Shown: positions 1 to 7,971 of the stretch, piece by piece
How the letters are laid out: each line of letters starts with the position of its first letter
Numbering within the stretch: the first letter of the stretch is position 1
Assembly: GCA_001940645.1 (NCBI GenBank)
Contig: MDVS01000014.1
Location: 1-64,000, forward strand
DNA length: 64,000 nt
Reading direction: 5' to 3'
Source: Candidatus Heimdallarchaeota archaeon LC_3
GTDB lineage: Archaea; Asgardarchaeota; Heimdallarchaeia; Hodarchaeales; LC-3
Notes under the pieces: generated by a model
Seen by the model: the letters and a program-made list of their open reading frames with translations, nothing else
The model's database searches: none
Told to the model about the DNA's origin: nothing
Made by a program: the position numbers and the translations under genes

Positions 1-197
1 AAAAAATAAAAAATAAGCCATTGAGAAAAAGAGATATAGAAAATAGTCTAATTAAAAATTAGATATTAATTTTATCTATTTTTGTTTTCTTATCACAGAA
101 ATCATCACAATAGTGATTAAACTTCCAAACACGACAAGTATTTCAAAACAAGGTGTTGTAACATTTGGAGATCCTTTACCAATAATGAATTTTCCTT
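1..197. repeat. 197-bp direct repeat, copy A (truncated 3' end of cupredoxin gene)
   Basis: This stretch is identical, as far as I can read it, to 779-975 (constant offset of 778 bases), and it may extend left of the window. On the minus strand it carries the last ~40 codons of the blue-copper gene seen in full in copy B, ending at the TAG at 76-78, so it is an orphan gene tail (membrane anchor and basic tail) without the copper-binding part. The two copies flank the Met/His-rich gene, which suggests a segmental duplication around that gene. Confidence 0.9.
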
Positions 198-237
198 AAT
201 TTGATGGGAAATTATTCCCATCAAATTGAGGAAAATT
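188..237 (-). terminator. Long near-perfect hairpin downstream of the Met/His-rich gene
   Basis: Arms at 188-210 and 215-237 are 23 bases long with a single mismatch and a 4-base loop. It lies 20 bases past the stop of the minus-strand gene at 258-647, so it could end or stabilise that transcript. The left arm begins inside the 197-bp repeat while the right arm does not, so the palindrome probably arose by a local template switch at the repeat edge rather than by selection for termination. Confidence 0.5.
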
Positions 238-257
238 GAAAAAAAAATTACGGATTT

Positions 258-647
258 TTAATTTTCAGATTCCCAAATAGCACAATCCTCAAGAATTTCT
301 TCAATATAATGAGGACATTCTTCTTCATTTAATTCATGATCTTCAAAATATTTATAATGATTTTCCATCATTTCTTCATCACAGTCTTCTTCAGACATAT
401 GATTCATCATACATTCCATATATTCACTATCCATATGATCATCATCCATATGACCACCGTCCATCATCGTCTGATGATCACCAGACATGTGATCAGAACC
501 CATAGAACTATTAGAGCCCATGGTAAAATCATTCATCATATCAACGATACCTGAACCAGTGTTAGCTAGTACAGGAATAATAATTCCAAAACTAACCAAA
601 AAGGCTGCAATAACCAAAGTAACTTTTATTGTATTCTTCATAAGCAT
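258..647 (-). CDS. Secreted Met/His/Asp/Glu-rich putative metal-binding protein
   Basis: About 129 residues. A signal-peptide-like helix near the N-terminus (hydrophobic run ending VLANTG) is followed by an export-type mature part that is extremely rich in Met, His, Asp and Glu, with repeated units such as GDHQTMMDGGHMDDDHMD and a few Cys. Met/His clusters of this kind bind Cu(I)/Cu(II) in extracytoplasmic copper proteins. The neighbouring cupredoxin remnant and the orphan copy of its tail support a copper link, but this is inference. I recognise no named family. GTG at 650, ATG at 647 and ATG at 638 are all possible starts. A palindrome in the promoter region hints at regulation. Confidence 0.7.
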   Translation of the reverse strand: MLMKNTIKVTLVIAAFLVSFGIIIPVLANTGSGIVDMMNDFTMGSNSSMGSDHMSGDHQTMMDGGHMDDDHMDSEYMECMMNHMSEEDCDEEMMENHYKYFEDHELNEEECPHYIEEILEDCAIWESEN

Positions 648-702
648 CACCGTTTGTGTTTGCTAAATTATTCTTACACTAACCACTTTAGTAGTTATAT
701 GA

Positions 703-720
703 ATTGAAATACGTTTCAAT
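703..720 (-). promoter_or_regulatory. Palindromic candidate operator upstream of the Met/His-rich gene
   Basis: ATTGAAA and TTTCAAT form a perfect inverted repeat with a 4-base spacer. A further half-site-like TTGAAAC lies upstream (minus strand), next to a TATA-like ATATTTATAATAAT around 726-740. The palindrome therefore sits just downstream of the putative TATA box, where an archaeal repressor would block initiation. The regulator is unknown. Confidence 0.4.
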
Positions 721-778
721 ACTTCAATTATTATAAATATTTGTTTCAACTTGTTTCTAGGTGAGTAAAATAAAAAAT

Positions 779-975
779 AAAAAATAAAAAATAAGCCATT
801 GAGAAAAAGAGATATAGAAAATAGTCTAATTAAAAATTAGATATTAATTTTATCTATTTTTGTTTTCTTATCACAGAAATCATCACAATAGTGATTAAAC
901 TTCCAAACACGACAAGTATTTCAAAACAAGGTGTTGTAACATTTGGAGATCCTTTACCAATAATGAATTTTCCTT
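779..975. repeat. 197-bp direct repeat, copy B (in situ 3' end of cupredoxin gene)
   Basis: Same sequence as 1-197. Here it is contiguous with the rest of the cupredoxin reading frame (towards 1386), so this is the original location and copy A is the duplicate. Identity stops at 975, where copy A changes into the hairpin. Confidence 0.9.
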
Positions 976-1386
976 CCATTCCGCCTTCTCTATGACTAAG
1001 AACATTACAGAAGAAATTGTGACATTTAAATCTTGAGTTGAAACATTAAAGGTTTTAAAGTTAGTACCCTTATATCCAGCAGTATTATTGGCCATGTAGT
1101 TATAAACTTCTTCAAAGCTGTTGCCATCATCTTGGTCTATGCTGAAATCATGTACAATTGTTTGCAAATTAATGAATTTAACTTGAACACATGTATTTTT
1201 TGAAACACTTATTTCTACTTTATCATATTTCAATTTATCAACAGTTGTATATGGTACTGTAGAAATTGTTGCAAATTCTATTGCATTTTCACAATGCTCT
1301 TCTACATCATAATTATTCGATACTAATCCTAATATTTGAATATTGTTAAAAATTAGAACATTCCTTACATGAAATAAAAATCTCTT
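854..1386 (-). pseudogene. Frameshifted membrane-anchored cupredoxin (type 1 copper protein)
   Basis: Two overlapping minus-strand frames together give one cupredoxin. The upstream frame (about 1386 to 1030) has the first half, including FINLQTIVHDFSIDQDDG with the N-terminal copper ligand His. The downstream frame (about 1025 to 854) has HNFFCNVLSHREGGMEGKF, the Cys-x4-His-x4-Met ligand loop of plastocyanin-type sites, then a C-terminal PCFE motif, membrane helix and RKQK tail. A single-base shift near 1015-1040 joins them. No ATG or GTG opens the first frame, so the signal-peptide end is also damaged. Either the gene is dead or these are assembly errors. The tail resembles the PGFE-type surface sorting signal used by the large proteins further on. 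Confidence 0.75.
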
Positions 1387-1676
1387 TTATAATTTGATTG
1401 CTAAGAAAAAAGCTTAGAAAAATTGTTTTTTATTTTAACATTCAAACAGAGAATAATTATTAAAATAACTTAGACAAACCTAATAAAATATAAAAATATT
1501 CGAATTATACCATTAAACTATCAATAAGCATACATCCAATGACTATTAAACTTGAAATTAAGGATTCTTTTTCAGAATTTTTGTTACTAATTAAAAGAAT
1601 ATATTTGAATAATATCAGTTTAAATTTGTTATTTTAATAATAAATAGAATACAATTATGTTCTTCAGGGATTAACT

Positions 1677-2321
1677 GTGAGTAGAAATAGAAGAAAAGTT
1701 AAAACTAAAAATAAATTACACAATAATAATTATTTAGAATCAGAAAAAGTTAAAATTGTTGATCAACTTGATAATTTAAGATCTAATGTAAAAAAGAGAC
1801 AATCAAAAACAGAATCGAAGAAATCATTTAATAATTCTTATTATATATTAGGTGGGGTACTAATCGCTGTTGTTGTTGTTGGTTTTATTGCATTTTCCCC
1901 CCTCAATTCACAAGGACCCACGGGAACCAGTCCTGAAACTGCTACTTATTCTACAACTTGTATAAAATCTTCAGATACCGTTGATATCCATTTTCACTCT
2001 TTTCTTTCAATTTATTCTAAGGGGATAAGGAAAACTCTCCCTCCTAATATAGGATTATCTGGCACTTGCCATCGACCTATCCATACTCATTCTGGAGAAG
2101 CTGAAGGTCAGCTACATATTGAATCATCATCAAAATACAACTTACCTGACGCTACTCTAGGTGATTTCTTCTTAATATGGGGAGAGCCGTTAACAGAATC
2201 AAGGGTATGGGATTATACAGGAGTTGCTAATATTACTGTAAACAACGTTCCATATAATGATCTGTTTAATAAACTTGAATTAAAAGATCAACAACAAATC
2301 AGAATTGATATTACTAGTTAA
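1677..2321 (+). CDS. Membrane-anchored protein with extracellular His-rich domain
   Basis: 214 residues, GTG start. Residues 1-50 are basic and cytoplasmic. One membrane helix (YYILGGVLIAVVVVGFIAF, ~55-75) is followed by an outside domain of about 140 residues. That domain has DIHFHSFLSIYSKG, a Cys-HRPIHTHSGEAEG segment and HIESSSKY with LGDFFLIWGEP. The HxHxH, CHRPIHTH and HIES blocks recur, as I recall, in secreted proteins of Thaumarchaeota and Actinobacteria of unknown function, where the histidines look suited to a metal. No enzyme activity is assigned. It stands alone between two gene-free stretches. Confidence 0.75.
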   Translation: MSRNRRKVKTKNKLHNNNYLESEKVKIVDQLDNLRSNVKKRQSKTESKKSFNNSYYILGGVLIAVVVVGFIAFSPLNSQGPTGTSPETATYSTTCIKSSDTVDIHFHSFLSIYSKGIRKTLPPNIGLSGTCHRPIHTHSGEAEGQLHIESSSKYNLPDATLGDFFLIWGEPLTESRVWDYTGVANITVNNVPYNDLFNKLELKDQQQIRIDITS

Positions 2322-2732
2322 TAAAATTCTTCTATTTCTTTATCTGCACCTAAAAAAATGCTAGCGTGTAACCTTTTATTAATAAGATTTGTTATAATTG
2401 ATTTGTTTTGAGAACGAGGTATTTAGATAATTATATCACTACTACACATGGTTTATGTAGACTTTCTAGAAGAAAAGAAATAAAACACGGGCTTTCATAG
2501 GTTTTCTGTTGCAATGAAGTAAAAATTGGCTATAATCACAGACCTAAGGAAATCTTGTATTCTTTTTAATCCAATCCAATTTCCATAAAACTCTTATAAC
2601 ATTGCTGAGGAGATTATTAAAAAGGAAATAAGAGTAAATTTAATAAATTAAATTAAGTAACTTATTGCGTAGAACTACATTAATAATATTTTTTGTATTT
2701 AATAATGCAATCGTGAATCAAAGGTTTTATTT
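2322..2732. other. Gene-free stretch upstream of the actin pair
   Basis: No reading frame with coding character, RNA gene or repeat is visible. The last 20 bases hold AAAGGTT, placed as a ribosome-binding site 8 bases before the ATG of the first actin gene. The AT-rich tract at 2640-2710 probably contains the promoter, but no single TATA box stands out. Confidence 0.5.
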
Positions 2733-4190
2733 ATGACCATTGAGACTCCTCAATATTTAATAATGGATTTAGGATCACAACACATTAAATTTGGCTTTTC
2801 TGGTGAAGGATATCCTAGATTTATTATTCCCAGCGTTGTTGGCTACAAAGTATATCCTCCTGATCCATCGGAGGCTCCTCTTATTGCCTATGATGCCTTA
2901 TATGCAAAAAAAATTCATCTCACGTTTCCTTTTCAAGAAGCAACAATAACTGTACGAGCAGAATGGGATTGGTTATCCGCGAAAGAGTTAATATCACATT
3001 CAATTAGAAAACTCAATATTCACCCCGAAAATTACTTTGTATTTTATATTGAACCATTGCATTCAAATCCTACTAATACAGAGAAATTAATAAATCTCTT
3101 AAAAGAAAAATTTCGTTTTCCTGAAGTTTTCACATATAAACAGTCTCATTTATCGATGCAGGAGATTAGCAAAGTCTCTGGAATGCTTCTTGAATTAGGT
3201 CATTCTATTAGTTCAATCGTTTCATATTACAAGGGTTTTGAAATAGAACCTTCTATGCGTTTCTTTTCAATTTCAGGAAGAATCATAGCTGAACAATATG
3301 TCAAATATTTAAGAAAACAACTTGGAGATAAAACTACTACCTATGAACTGGTTCGAGTAATCGATAAACACTTTTATGTAGCCAAAGATTATGAACAAGA
3401 AAAAGAAGATTATGATCGAGGATATATTAAAGATGTGGAAGAAACACTACCTTTTTCTGGAAGAAAAATCATTATAGGAGATGAACGATTCAGAATTCCT
3501 GAAAGTTTGTTTAATCCCGATCTTCTCGATCCCGAAATAGCTGAGACATTTGATGCTGAAGGTTTAATGACAGTTCTTCAAGAAGTAATTAATCAAGTCC
3601 CTATGGATACACGGCCAGAGATTCTTAACAACATAATTCTTAGTGGGGGATTATCTAAACTAAAAGGATTGGACGGGAGATTAATTGAGGAATTTAACAA
3701 ATTATTTCCAAATCTAGAAATTAAAATTGTAGCTCACCAACGAAGGGAAATCACTTCATGGTTTGGTGCTGAAACTACTTGTAGCAAAGGTGTTACAGAA
3801 AATTTACCACTGCAAACACGTTACCTAACTTTTACTGTCCCAACACTTGTAGAACAATTATATAATGAAACCATTGATCTTGAAAAACAAAAATTTTGGT
3901 TATCAACAATATTTATGTCGGTAAATACAATCGAAGCTGCTATCAGAAATCTTAGCACACTTGATGTTCCCATGTTGTCAGTTTTTGTAGCTTTGAAAGA
4001 CGAAGGCATAATAGATGATACATTTTTTCAATGGGCTAATAGTTTCAGCTTTTTACGAAATCCAGGATATAAAAATATTGTTCAAAATGCTACAAGATCC
4101 GCAGCAGCAGATATAGTGGAATTTCTTAAAAGATTTTTAGAGATAATGTATAAACCTCACGATGATAGTAAGGAAAACATAAGAAAATAA
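2733..4190 (+). CDS. Actin-family protein with C-terminal HEPN-like helical domain (copy 1)
   Basis: 485 residues. Residues 8-360 align with eukaryotic actin nearly throughout: DLGSQHIKFGFSGEGYPR (phosphate 1 loop), IEPLHSNPTNTEK (actin EAPLNPKANREK), a Gln at the position of actin Gln137 (TYKQS), GDERFRIPESLFNPDLL (actin GNERFRCPEALFQPSFL) and IILSGGLSKLKG (adenosine motif). The phosphate 2 loop reads LELGHSISS where actin has LDSGDGVTH, so two nucleotide-contacting Asp residues are Glu and His, and hydrolysis may be altered. Actin ends near residue 360. The remaining ~118 residues are all-helical, with GIID, LRN and IVEFLKRFLEIMY features that look like a HEPN/DUF4145-type domain lacking the catalytic His. 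The gene is first in a same-strand run with copy 2 and a kinase-like gene. Confidence 0.92.
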   Translation: MTIETPQYLIMDLGSQHIKFGFSGEGYPRFIIPSVVGYKVYPPDPSEAPLIAYDALYAKKIHLTFPFQEATITVRAEWDWLSAKELISHSIRKLNIHPENYFVFYIEPLHSNPTNTEKLINLLKEKFRFPEVFTYKQSHLSMQEISKVSGMLLELGHSISSIVSYYKGFEIEPSMRFFSISGRIIAEQYVKYLRKQLGDKTTTYELVRVIDKHFYVAKDYEQEKEDYDRGYIKDVEETLPFSGRKIIIGDERFRIPESLFNPDLLDPEIAETFDAEGLMTVLQEVINQVPMDTRPEILNNIILSGGLSKLKGLDGRLIEEFNKLFPNLEIKIVAHQRREITSWFGAETTCSKGVTENLPLQTRYLTFTVPTLVEQLYNETIDLEKQKFWLSTIFMSVNTIEAAIRNLSTLDVPMLSVFVALKDEGIIDDTFFQWANSFSFLRNPGYKNIVQNATRSAAADIVEFLKRFLEIMYKPHDDSKENIRK

Positions 4191-4311
4191 TAATATTTTT
4201 TTGATCTATAAAATAAACCCTTTTATTAGCATTTTACTCTTTCAATACATATTTCAATAATCTCAATAATTCGATTTAACTACAACAAGGTTTTTTAAAA
4301 TATTATTGTTT

Positions 4312-4326
4312 GAGGTTTAGAAGACG
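4312..4326 (+). promoter_or_regulatory. Ribosome-binding site aligned to an ACG codon upstream of actin copy 2
   Basis: GAGGT at 4312-4316 lies 7 bases before ACG at 4324-4326. That ACG is in frame with the actin gene and matches exactly the ATG start of copy 1 (T-S-L-E-T-P-R-Y versus M-T-I-E-T-P-Q-Y). The first in-frame ATG is 24 bases further on at 4348, too far from this site for normal spacing. Either ACG initiates, or the ATG was lost, or there is a base error. Confidence 0.6.
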
Positions 4327-4347
4327 TCACTTGAAACCCCCAGATAT

Positions 4348-5781
4348 ATGATTATTGATTTAGGCTCTCAACATATCAAGATAGGATATTCTGGAGAGGG
4401 ATACCCTAGGTTTGTTATTCCAAGCGTAGTGGGATATAAAGTCTATCCTCCTGACCCATCAGAGGCTCCTCTTATTGCCTATGATGCCTTATATGAAAAA
4501 GAAATACATTTAACTTATCCTTTTCAAGAAGCAACAATTACAGCTCGTGCGGAGTGGGATTGGTTATCCGCGAAAGAGTTAATATCACATTCTGTAAGAA
4601 AATTAAATATCAAACCAGAAGAATATTATGTATTTTATATTGAACCTTTACATTCGAACCCAACAAATACAAGTCGGCTTATTCAACTTTTAAAGGAAAA
4701 ATTTCGTTTCCCCGAAGTATTTACATTCAAACAATCCAGATTATCAATGCAAGAAATAGGTAAAGTTTCAGGAATGCTTCTTGAATTAGGACATTCAATG
4801 AGTTCAATTGTTTCATATTACAAAGGATTTGAAATAGATCCTTCTTTAAGATTCTTTTCAATATCTGGTAGGATTATAGCTGAGCAATATGTCAAACATT
4901 TAAGAAAACAACTAGGAGATAATACTACTACCTATGAACTGGTTCGTGTAATCGACAAACACTTTTACGTAGCCAAGGATTATGAACAAGAAAAAGAAGA
5001 TTATGATCGAGGATACATTAAAGATGTGGAAGAAACACTGCCTTTTTCCGGAAGAAAAATCACTATAGGAGATGAACGATTTAGAATTCCTGAAAGTTTA
5101 TTTAATCCTGATCTTCTAGATCCCGAAATAGCTGAAACATTTGACGCAGAGGGTTTGATGACTGTCTTACAAAATGTTCTTAAGCAAGTCCCTCTTGATA
5201 CACGACCAGAAATCCTTAGTAATATTATCCTTTCTGGAGGGTTATCCAAACTTAAGGGATTGGACGAGAGATTAATTGAGGAATTTAAAAAATTATTTCC
5301 AAATCTAGACATTAATATTGTAGCTCATCAGCGAAGGGAAATTACTTCATGGTTTGGAGCTGAAGCGACTTGTAATAAGGGTATAAGCGAAAACTTACCT
5401 TTGCAATCACGTTATTTAACATTCACAGTTCCCACGGTAGTTGAACAATTATATAATGAAGCTATTGATTGTGAAAAGCAGAAATTGTGGTTAGCAACAA
5501 CATTCATGTCAGTTAACACTATCGAAGCTGCTATTAGAAATCTTAGTACCTTAGATGTTCCCATGTTGTCAGTTTTTGCCGCTTTAAAAGATGAGGGCAT
5601 TATTGATGGTGAATTCTTTAAATGGGCTAATAGTTTCAGCTTTTTACGTAATCCAGGATACAAAAATATCGTTCAAACTATTACTAGGGCAGCAGCAGCA
5701 GATATAGTGGAATTTCTCAAAAGATTTTTAGAGATAATGTATAAACCTCCAGATGATAGTAGAGAAAATATTAGAAAATGA
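4348..5781 (+). CDS. Actin-family protein with C-terminal HEPN-like helical domain (copy 2)
   Basis: 477 residues from the first in-frame ATG, or 485 if translation begins at the ACG at 4324 as homology and ribosome-site spacing suggest. It is a close paralogue of the preceding gene in every region, including the altered phosphate 2 loop (LELGHSMSS), the SGG adenosine motif and the C-terminal helical domain with GIID and LRNPGYK. Long stretches are near-identical at DNA level, so the duplication is recent or maintained by conversion. Starting at 4348 would remove the first strand residues just before DLGSQHIK, part of the actin fold. Two actins with the same extension could form a mixed filament or hetero-complex. 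That is inference. Confidence 0.9.
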   Translation: MIIDLGSQHIKIGYSGEGYPRFVIPSVVGYKVYPPDPSEAPLIAYDALYEKEIHLTYPFQEATITARAEWDWLSAKELISHSVRKLNIKPEEYYVFYIEPLHSNPTNTSRLIQLLKEKFRFPEVFTFKQSRLSMQEIGKVSGMLLELGHSMSSIVSYYKGFEIDPSLRFFSISGRIIAEQYVKHLRKQLGDNTTTYELVRVIDKHFYVAKDYEQEKEDYDRGYIKDVEETLPFSGRKITIGDERFRIPESLFNPDLLDPEIAETFDAEGLMTVLQNVLKQVPLDTRPEILSNIILSGGLSKLKGLDERLIEEFKKLFPNLDINIVAHQRREITSWFGAEATCNKGISENLPLQSRYLTFTVPTVVEQLYNEAIDCEKQKLWLATTFMSVNTIEAAIRNLSTLDVPMLSVFAALKDEGIIDGEFFKWANSFSFLRNPGYKNIVQTITRAAAADIVEFLKRFLEIMYKPPDDSRENIRK

Positions 5782-5882
5782 TTCGTTTATGGTAATTTGA
5801 TTTGGTAATTTTCAAAATCATCTACATATTTTTATTGGTTAATTTAGTCATCTACTCTATTGAAAGGTTTAATTGATTTAAA

Positions 5883-6893
5883 ATGGATATCAAAGAAAAT
5901 CTTCTTATATATTTGACTGAAAAATATCCAGATAGCACAAATATAAATATAGAAATAACTTCTAAAATTACTAGCGGTTGGGAGACAGAAATTTACTGTT
6001 TTACTCTAAAAACAGATAATACATTAATATTTCCTTATGAAGATTTAGTAATTAGAATTTATCCTTCATTTAATGAAAAAAAAAGGACTCATAATGAGTT
6101 TAAAGTAATGTGTTGGTTACGGGATAAAAACTATCCTGTCCCAGATGTTCTTTTGCTTGAAATAGAAGACAATCCATTTAACCGACCATTTATTATTATG
6201 CAGGAAATCGAAGGAAAAACTTTAAGACAAATTTTAGAGTCAGCATCTGAAGAAGGAATGCCATATTATCTCAATAAATTTTCTGAAACTTTTGTAGATC
6301 TTCATAATCTTGATTTAAGTGATTTTCCGTGTTCCGAACTAGGATTACCTAAAATAACTGTTTCAAATTTTTTTGAAATGTATTCCTTACTAATGGAAGA
6401 ACGCTTAAAAGCAAATAATCTTGAGAAACTTTTACCTATTCTGGATTGGATTAAGAAAGGATCTAGTCAAGTAAAAGTGGATCGAATATCAGTGATTCAT
6501 GGTGATTTCCATCCAGATAACATTTTGGTTGATAATAATGGCAAATTTATTGTGTTAGATTGGTCGGCTTCCATGCCTGTAGATTTCAGGTATGATTTGG
6601 CATGGACAATGGTTTTAACAAGAATTTATTCCAATGAACAGCTTAAAGATATGTTTTTTTCATCATACGAAAGTGTATTAGGAAATTCAGTTCACAATAT
6701 TAAATTGTTTGAAGTCATTGCTTTATTACGTAGATTATCTGATATTGCTATCATTCTTTCGCGAGGATCTAGTGTTGCAGGCCTCAGAGAAGACACAACA
6801 TATATTATTAAATCAGAAAAAGAATTAATAACAAAATTACAAGATTTATTATTCAAATATACCAAAATAAAGATAGAAATACCAGTAGAATAG
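5883..6893 (+). CDS. Aminoglycoside phosphotransferase-family kinase-like protein
   Basis: 336 residues. The protein-kinase-like fold of the APH/choline kinase family is shown by VIHGDFHPDNILVD (catalytic Asp and Asn, HGDxHxxN) and IVLDWSASMPVDFRYDLAWT (Mg-binding Asp). The N-lobe has YEDLVIRIYP, a likely ATP-contact strand, and MQEIEGKTLRQIL, the hinge. Such enzymes phosphorylate small hydroxylated molecules (antibiotics, choline, homoserine, sugars). The substrate cannot be told here. It follows actin copy 2 by about 100 bases on the same strand and may be co-transcribed. The stop is TAG, showing that TAG is a normal stop in this genome. Confidence 0.85.
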   Translation: MDIKENLLIYLTEKYPDSTNINIEITSKITSGWETEIYCFTLKTDNTLIFPYEDLVIRIYPSFNEKKRTHNEFKVMCWLRDKNYPVPDVLLLEIEDNPFNRPFIIMQEIEGKTLRQILESASEEGMPYYLNKFSETFVDLHNLDLSDFPCSELGLPKITVSNFFEMYSLLMEERLKANNLEKLLPILDWIKKGSSQVKVDRISVIHGDFHPDNILVDNNGKFIVLDWSASMPVDFRYDLAWTMVLTRIYSNEQLKDMFFSSYESVLGNSVHNIKLFEVIALLRRLSDIAIILSRGSSVAGLREDTTYIIKSEKELITKLQDLLFKYTKIKIEIPVE

Positions 6894-6913
6894 CAAATTA
6901 GGACAAGATTACC

Positions 6914-7420
6914 ATGAAGAACAGTAAAGTTGGTGTAAAAATACTAACCAATTTTTTCCTATTTTTAGCGATTATTGGATTAAATTCTTTTGATCTGACT
7001 GCAACGATAGAAACAAACTATGTTGTTAATGCAAATAGCAATTTGGAAATTGAGATAATTATTGAGGAAAAAGATGTTTCTCTTAATATAAATTTTAAGT
7101 GTGATAAGTGTAATATTGACTTTATTTTTTTAGATAATGATAATTATATTAAATATACTAATAGTCAATCTTATAATGAAAGGATAGTAGTTAGGGATAG
7201 GGAATCTTATACTAACAGAATTTTCATTAATACAAATGGATCGTGGTGGATTATTTTTGAAAATAAAGATTTTATTAATAAAACACTTGATTTTGATTAC
7301 GAAGAAGTCGATCCACCAGTTACAGAAGATAGGATATTCTGGATAATACTTATTCCCTGGTTGATAGGATTTTTTGCTATCACTAGCTTTTGGTTTTATA
7401 GAAAAAAAGGCAAACCATAA
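6914..7420 (+). CDS. Small type I membrane protein with extracellular beta domain
   Basis: 168 residues: N-terminal signal helix (~8-30), an extracytoplasmic beta-rich domain (~35-135) with a CDKC pair and an NGSWWIIFENKDF strand, one C-terminal membrane helix (~145-162) and a short RKKGKP cytoplasmic tail. The layout (signal, ~100-residue beta sandwich, single helix, basic tail) resembles p24/GOLD-domain cargo receptors, but no diagnostic motif fixes this and coiled-coil prediction is weak. It follows the kinase-like gene by 20 bases, so the two are probably one transcript. I do not recognise the family with confidence. Confidence 0.65.
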   Translation: MKNSKVGVKILTNFFLFLAIIGLNSFDLTATIETNYVVNANSNLEIEIIIEEKDVSLNINFKCDKCNIDFIFLDNDNYIKYTNSQSYNERIVVRDRESYTNRIFINTNGSWWIIFENKDFINKTLDFDYEEVDPPVTEDRIFWIILIPWLIGFFAITSFWFYRKKGKP

Positions 7421-7441
7421 AATAAGTCATAAAAAGAATTG

Positions 7442-7831
7442 TTATTCTTTTATACTAAATATTTGATGTAAATAATCAACCATTTGTTCATCAGAGAGAT
7501 TCATCCCTTCTTCAAATACTTGATCTGAGTGGAATTTAAAAGAAAGCATAGCTAATTCATGCATAATCTTGTTTAAATGATATCCTTTCTCAGTAAGCTG
7601 ATACTCAATTCGCAAGGGAGTTTTACTCATTATTCTTTTTTCAACAAACTGTCCCTCTTCTAGTTCACGGAGACGCTGAGAAAGAACTTTTGAAGTAAGT
7701 TTAGGGTTTTCTTCCAAGAAATCTTTGAATCTAGATTTTCCAAAAAACATATCACGAACAATTTCAAGAGTCCAACGTTTTCCTACATAACTAAGAGAAG
7801 TTTTTACTGGACAATTCTTAATAATACTCAT
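7442..7831 (-). CDS. HxlR-family winged-helix transcriptional regulator
   Basis: 129 residues, the usual HxlR length. The sequence has CPVKTSLSYVGKRWTLEIVRDMFFG (the Cys and KWT/RWT start typical of the family), FKDFLEENPKLTSKVLSQRLREL (recognition helix) and a wing with LRIEYQLTEKGYHL. HxlR/MarR-like proteins act as dimers and often sense reactive carbonyls, quinones or oxidants through the N-terminal Cys. Two palindromes lie directly upstream and suggest autoregulation. It is convergent with the small membrane protein gene and precedes the arginase-like gene on the same strand. Confidence 0.9.
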   Translation of the reverse strand: MSIIKNCPVKTSLSYVGKRWTLEIVRDMFFGKSRFKDFLEENPKLTSKVLSQRLRELEEGQFVEKRIMSKTPLRIEYQLTEKGYHLNKIMHELAMLSFKFHSDQVFEEGMNLSDEQMVDYLHQIFSIKE

Positions 7832-7851
7832 AATGGATTCCCACTTGAAAA

Positions 7852-7882
7852 TTACTAGTAAACAAGATTACTAAATAGTAAT
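7852..7882 (-). promoter_or_regulatory. Paired palindromes upstream of the HxlR gene
   Basis: TTACTAGTAA (7852-7861) is a perfect 10-bp palindrome and ATTACTAAATAGTAAT (7867-7882) has perfect 7-bp arms around two bases. Both share the TTACTA half-site and lie 20-50 bases before the HxlR start, the normal place for an autoregulatory operator. The link to HxlR is inferred from position. Confidence 0.5.
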
Positions 7883-7971
7883 TAGGTTTATTGTTTAAGA
7901 AAAATATGTTTCCCTATGGTAACAAAAAAAATTAATTAATCTTATTCCCAATTAATTATGACTCTATCTTT

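Noticed and set aside
336..554. His-rich plus-strand reading frame
   Set aside because: Antisense to the Asp/His/Met-rich gene (GAT/CAT codons read as ATC/ATG), so its His-Met-Ile richness is a mirror artefact.
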